A stretch of 45,078 nt of DNA from Chloroflexota bacterium (GTDB lineage Bacteria > Chloroflexota > Dormibacteria > Dormibacterales > Dormibacteraceae), in assembly GCA_005880855.1 (NCBI GenBank), contig VBGM01000016.1, positions 28,452 to 73,529 of the forward strand, in the 5' to 3' direction. Every line of letters begins with the position of its first letter. Position 1 is the first letter of the stretch. The notes beneath the pieces were generated by a model. The model made no database searches, was not told where the DNA came from, and saw only the letters and a list, made by a program, of their open reading frames with translations. A program made the translations under genes and the position numbers. This document shows, in pieces, positions 42,421 through 45,078 of this stretch.

Positions 42421-43731
42421 ATGCTGACAGGCGCGATCGAAGCCCCCAAGAGAATCGAGGATCTACACGTCAGAAGGGACCTGGTCGCGAGCCTCTTGCT
42501 TCGCACGCTGGCGTTCGCGGACCAGCTCAGCGGAGCAGCTGTCGAGACGAGGCTGGGGCTCCCGTTCGAAACGCTGCAGCCACTGATCGAGGAGTTCCAG
42601 AAGACCCAGCTCATGGACACCATGGGCTTCTCCAACGAGCCGGGCCTCGAGGGTCGTCCGATTCCCGTGCGCATGAACTACACCGTTTCCAGCGCCGGCC
42701 GCCAGCGCGCCGCCGAGATGTCCGCTGTGCAGACGCGCTATCTGGGACCGTGCCCAATCAACTTCGAGGATTACCTCACCCTCATTCGCTCGCAGGTCAC
42801 GGGCAAGGCCAACGTCAACGACGCGGCGTTGAAGAAGGCGCTCGGGACGCTCGAGCTCGAGCAGCACGTGATCGACCAGATCGGCGGCGCCATGGTGTCG
42901 CGCGCTTCGCTGTTCATCTTTGGCGCACCTGGCAACGGCAAGAGCACGATCACCGAGCGCATGGCGCTGCTGATGGGGGCGCCGGTCGAGATCCCCCACG
43001 CCGTCGCCATCGGCGACGAGATCATTCGCGTGATCGACCCCGTTTATCACAAGATCGCCGACGGGCCGCAGCCCATCGACCGCAGGCTGGTCAAGGTCGA
43101 GCGGCCCGTAGTGGTCGCGGGTGGCGAGCTGAAGCTCCAACAGCTCGACCTCACGTATGACGCCCAGAACCGCTACTACGAAGCGCCGCTGCAGTGGAAA
43201 GCCAACGCCGGCGTTTTCGTGATCGACGACTTCGGACGGCAGGAGGTCCCGCCGATGCGGCTCCTTAACCGGTTCATCGTGCCCATGGAAAAAAAGGTCG
43301 ACTACCTCGACCTCTCGGCCTCGGGCCGGAAGATCGAGCTGCCCTTCCTCTGCCAGGTGGTCTTCTCGACGAACCTGTCCCCAACCGAGCTGGTCGACGA
43401 AGCCTTCCTACGGCGCATGGCCTACAAGATCGGTGTCAGCAATCCATCGCCTGAAGCGTTCGGTCGCATCCTTCGCTACGAGTGCGACCGGCAGGGCGTC
43501 GCCTTCGACGAGAAGGCGATCGGATATCTGCTCAACAATCTCTACGGCAAGAAGCCGCTGCGCGGCTCCCACCCGAGGGCGCTGATCGCCCGCTTGGTCG
43601 ACCTCGCGAACTACCGGCAGGAACCGCCCCGCCTGACGCCGCAAACGTTGAAGGAGGCTTTCGACGCCTGCTTCAACCCCGCCCTCGGCAGCCTCACCGA
43701 AGAGGACTGGGCCCGCCCCGCCATCACGTAA
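42421..43731 (+). CDS. Orphan AAA+ ATPase with N-terminal winged-helix-like region
   Basis: The 436-residue product has an N-terminal helical, winged-helix-like region (residues about 10-90: LLLRTLAFADQLSGAAVETR), then an ATPase core with Walker A FGAPGNGKST (about 170), Walker B VFVIDDFG (about 263), sensor 1 VVFSTN (about 320) followed by LVDEAFLRRMAYK as a possible Arg-finger region, and a C-terminal lid. The pattern resembles MoxR/Lon-like AAA+ proteins of unknown role. ATG 42421 follows a TATATT box; an open frame to 42076 overlaps dinG and is rejected. It stands alone on the plus strand with no partner gene. Confidence 0.85.
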   Translation: MLTGAIEAPKRIEDLHVRRDLVASLLLRTLAFADQLSGAAVETRLGLPFETLQPLIEEFQKTQLMDTMGFSNEPGLEGRPIPVRMNYTVSSAGRQRAAEMSAVQTRYLGPCPINFEDYLTLIRSQVTGKANVNDAALKKALGTLELEQHVIDQIGGAMVSRASLFIFGAPGNGKSTITERMALLMGAPVEIPHAVAIGDEIIRVIDPVYHKIADGPQPIDRRLVKVERPVVVAGGELKLQQLDLTYDAQNRYYEAPLQWKANAGVFVIDDFGRQEVPPMRLLNRFIVPMEKKVDYLDLSASGRKIELPFLCQVVFSTNLSPTELVDEAFLRRMAYKIGVSNPSPEAFGRILRYECDRQGVAFDEKAIGYLLNNLYGKKPLRGSHPRALIARLVDLANYRQEPPRLTPQTLKEAFDACFNPALGSLTEEDWARPAIT

Positions 43732-43765
43732 CGAGCGTGCCGGGAGTCCAAAAGTGCGGAATTCG

Positions 43766-44461
43766 TTAGTGGTCGGACACGGCCGGGCTGGTCACCCCGC
43801 GCAGTCGTTTTCGCCACGCCGCAAGGTCTGCGAACACGCCTCGCTGGTACTCGGGCAACAGCTCGGCGATCTCGAGCATGATCGCGTCGGCGGCCTCCTG
43901 ACGCGTGACCCTGCTGCCGTCGGAATGCCGAGTGAGGACGTGGAACGGCTTGCCGAAGGTGAGGCTGACCTGGGTGCGGCGCGGCCAGCGCGCGCCTTTG
44001 GGAAGGCACTCGCGTGTCCCGGTGAGGGCGACCGGCACGACCGGGCACGCCGCCTTCTGCGCGATGAAGCCCGCACCGGGCTCGGGCTCGGCAAGAACGC
44101 CTGACTCGACTCGCGTGCCCTCCGGATACATGATCAGCGCCTGGCCTGATCTCAAGATGTCGAACGCGGTGCGCAGTGCGGTGCGATCCGCCGAGTGCCT
44201 CACCACCGGAAAGGCGTGATATCGACGGAAGATCCAGGCGATCAGGCCACGTCGGAAGTATTCAGACTTCGCCATGCTCCACGTGTCAGCTCGTGGAAGA
44301 AACGCCGGCACCATCGGTGGGTCGAGTGTCGCGGAATGGTTTGGACAGATGATCATCGGCCCGTGTCGCGGCACATTGTCAACGCCGACGACACTGAAGA
44401 GGCCGACGAGAAACGTCCGGGTCATCGTGCGCATCAGCCAGCGCATGAATGCGTATGTCAA
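43766..44461 (-). CDS. plsC: 1-acyl-sn-glycerol-3-phosphate acyltransferase family
   Basis: PlsC acylates lysophosphatidic acid to phosphatidic acid. The 231-residue product has the catalytic NHSATLD (His-x4-Asp, about residue 41) and the substrate motif PEGTR (about residue 114). ATG 44461 overlaps the cmk stop as ATGA; cmk-plsC adjacency is common in Gram-positive-type genomes. It converges with the AAA+ gene with 34 bases between. Confidence 0.9.
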   Translation of the reverse strand: MTYAFMRWLMRTMTRTFLVGLFSVVGVDNVPRHGPMIICPNHSATLDPPMVPAFLPRADTWSMAKSEYFRRGLIAWIFRRYHAFPVVRHSADRTALRTAFDILRSGQALIMYPEGTRVESGVLAEPEPGAGFIAQKAACPVVPVALTGTRECLPKGARWPRRTQVSLTFGKPFHVLTRHSDGSRVTRQEAADAIMLEIAELLPEYQRGVFADLAAWRKRLRGVTSPAVSDH

Positions 44462-45078
44462 CGGAGCCGCCGTCCCTGTTCCACATGGCTCGCGATGCGA
44501 TCCACCACCCGGTCCAGGTCCAGGTTGTCGGTGTCGATGACGACGGCGTCGGGCGCCGGACGCAAAGGTGCAATGGTCCGCTCCGTGTCGACGCGATCCC
44601 TTGCCTCCACCTCGCGCCGCATCGCCTCAGCATCGACGCGCTCTCCGCGCCGCTCGAACTGAGCCGCACGCCGCCTCACTTTCTCGTCGAGGCTCGCGAT
44701 CAGGAAGAACTTGTAGTCCGCTTTTGGAAACACGACCGTCCCGATGTCCCGCCCCGCCATCACGACACCATCGCGCCCGGCCAGCCGCTGCTGCTCCACC
44801 AGGGCTTCCCGCACGCCGAGGATGGCGGAGATGCGCGGCAGGGCTTCCGCGAAGTCGGCGTCGTAGATGCCGTCTGTCAGCTCCACCCCATCCGCCCACA
44901 CGCGATCGCCTTCCACCGTCAGGCGCACGGACCGCGCAAGCTGCGTGACCGCAGCTTCGTCGCCGGGGTCGATACCGCGCTCGGCGGCGAGCCTGGCGAT
45001 GGCCCGGTACATGAGGCCGCTGTCGATGAATGGCAGGCCGAGCCGTTCCGCCACACGCTTGCCTACCGCTGATTTGCC
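44458..45078 (-). CDS. cmk: Cytidylate kinase, 5' end outside the window
   Basis: Cmk phosphorylates CMP and dCMP. The visible part begins at the window edge inside the P-loop (G-K-S-A-V-G-K), continues with LGLPFIDSGLMYRAIA and shows AGRDIGTVVFPKADYKFFL and RDRVDTERTIAPLRPAPDAVVIDTD (in parts), all characteristic. The codons for the first residues are missing. It overlaps plsC by four bases. Confidence 0.95.
   Translation of the reverse strand, partial: GKSAVGKRVAERLGLPFIDSGLMYRAIARLAAERGIDPGDEAAVTQLARSVRLTVEGDRVWADGVELTDGIYDADFAEALPRISAILGVREALVEQQRLAGRDGVVMAGRDIGTVVFPKADYKFFLIASLDEKVRRRAAQFERRGERVDAEAMRREVEARDRVDTERTIAPLRPAPDAVVIDTDNLDLDRVVDRIASHVEQGRRLR

Overview
The window is GC-rich, densely packed bacterial chromosome and is almost entirely housekeeping. 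About 38 genes can be supported, and most lie on the minus strand, so transcription runs from high to low coordinates. The block yebC-ruvC-ruvA-ruvB-secD-secF and the block rimP-nusA-ylxR-infB-rbfA-nrnA-truB-ribF are typical of Terrabacteria (Actinomycetota/Chloroflexota relatives). GC content, short intergenic gaps, frequent ATGA-type overlaps and apparent near-leaderless promoters would fit a Chloroflexota-like lineage such as Candidatus Dormibacterota. That placement is inference; no rRNA is present to test it.

Layout in transcription order. 45078-43766 (minus): cmk (cut by the window edge) and a PlsC-type acyltransferase. 42421-43731 (plus): an orphan AAA+ ATPase. 42390-34252 (minus): dinG, rsmI, metG, tatD, ksgA and an MFS transporter. 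33705-34292 (plus): a DedA protein. 33680-31917 (minus): thrS. 30185-31920 (plus): a lipoprotein and a small membrane-anchored protein, neither assigned a function. From about 30168 down to 3774 (minus) runs one very long gene train: infC-rpmI-rplT-rRNA methyltransferase-pheS-pheT-cvpA-tyrS-yebC-ruvCAB-DUF2905-secD-secF-rimP-nusA-ylxR-infB-rbfA-nrnA-truB-ribF-(glpB::ribF chimera)-glpB-FAD oxidase-lipid kinase-ggt. It is followed by rpsO-pnp-dapB, with their own promoter, and a cut-off reading frame at the left edge.

The train joins translation initiation (IF2, IF3, RbfA, RimP), ribosomal proteins, tRNA charging and modification, NusA-dependent transcription, recombination (RuvABC), protein export (SecDF) and flavin synthesis. 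It ends in a less usual group: a GlpB-like flavoprotein, an alkyl-DHAP-synthase-like FAD oxidase and a diacylglycerol-kinase-like enzyme.

The most interesting signals are not new protein families. (1) Six genes (infC, nrnA, truB, ribF, tyrS, tatD) have conserved N-termini that can only be reached from ATC, ATA or CTG start codons, several with good Shine-Dalgarno sequences or stop/start overlaps. Since one is infC itself, an IF3-sensitive initiation network is possible. (2) A 947-bp tandem duplication fuses the FAD-binding N-terminus of GlpB in frame to most of RibF; its six nucleotide differences are all silent. (3) A two-module palindromic repeat occurs twice with covarying stems. One copy is flanked by a 37-bp duplication of a gene start, and an unrelated hairpin insert is flanked by a 22-bp duplication of the yebC end. 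(4) pnp and infC have structured leaders. I saw no CRISPR array, tRNA, rRNA, transposase or phage gene.
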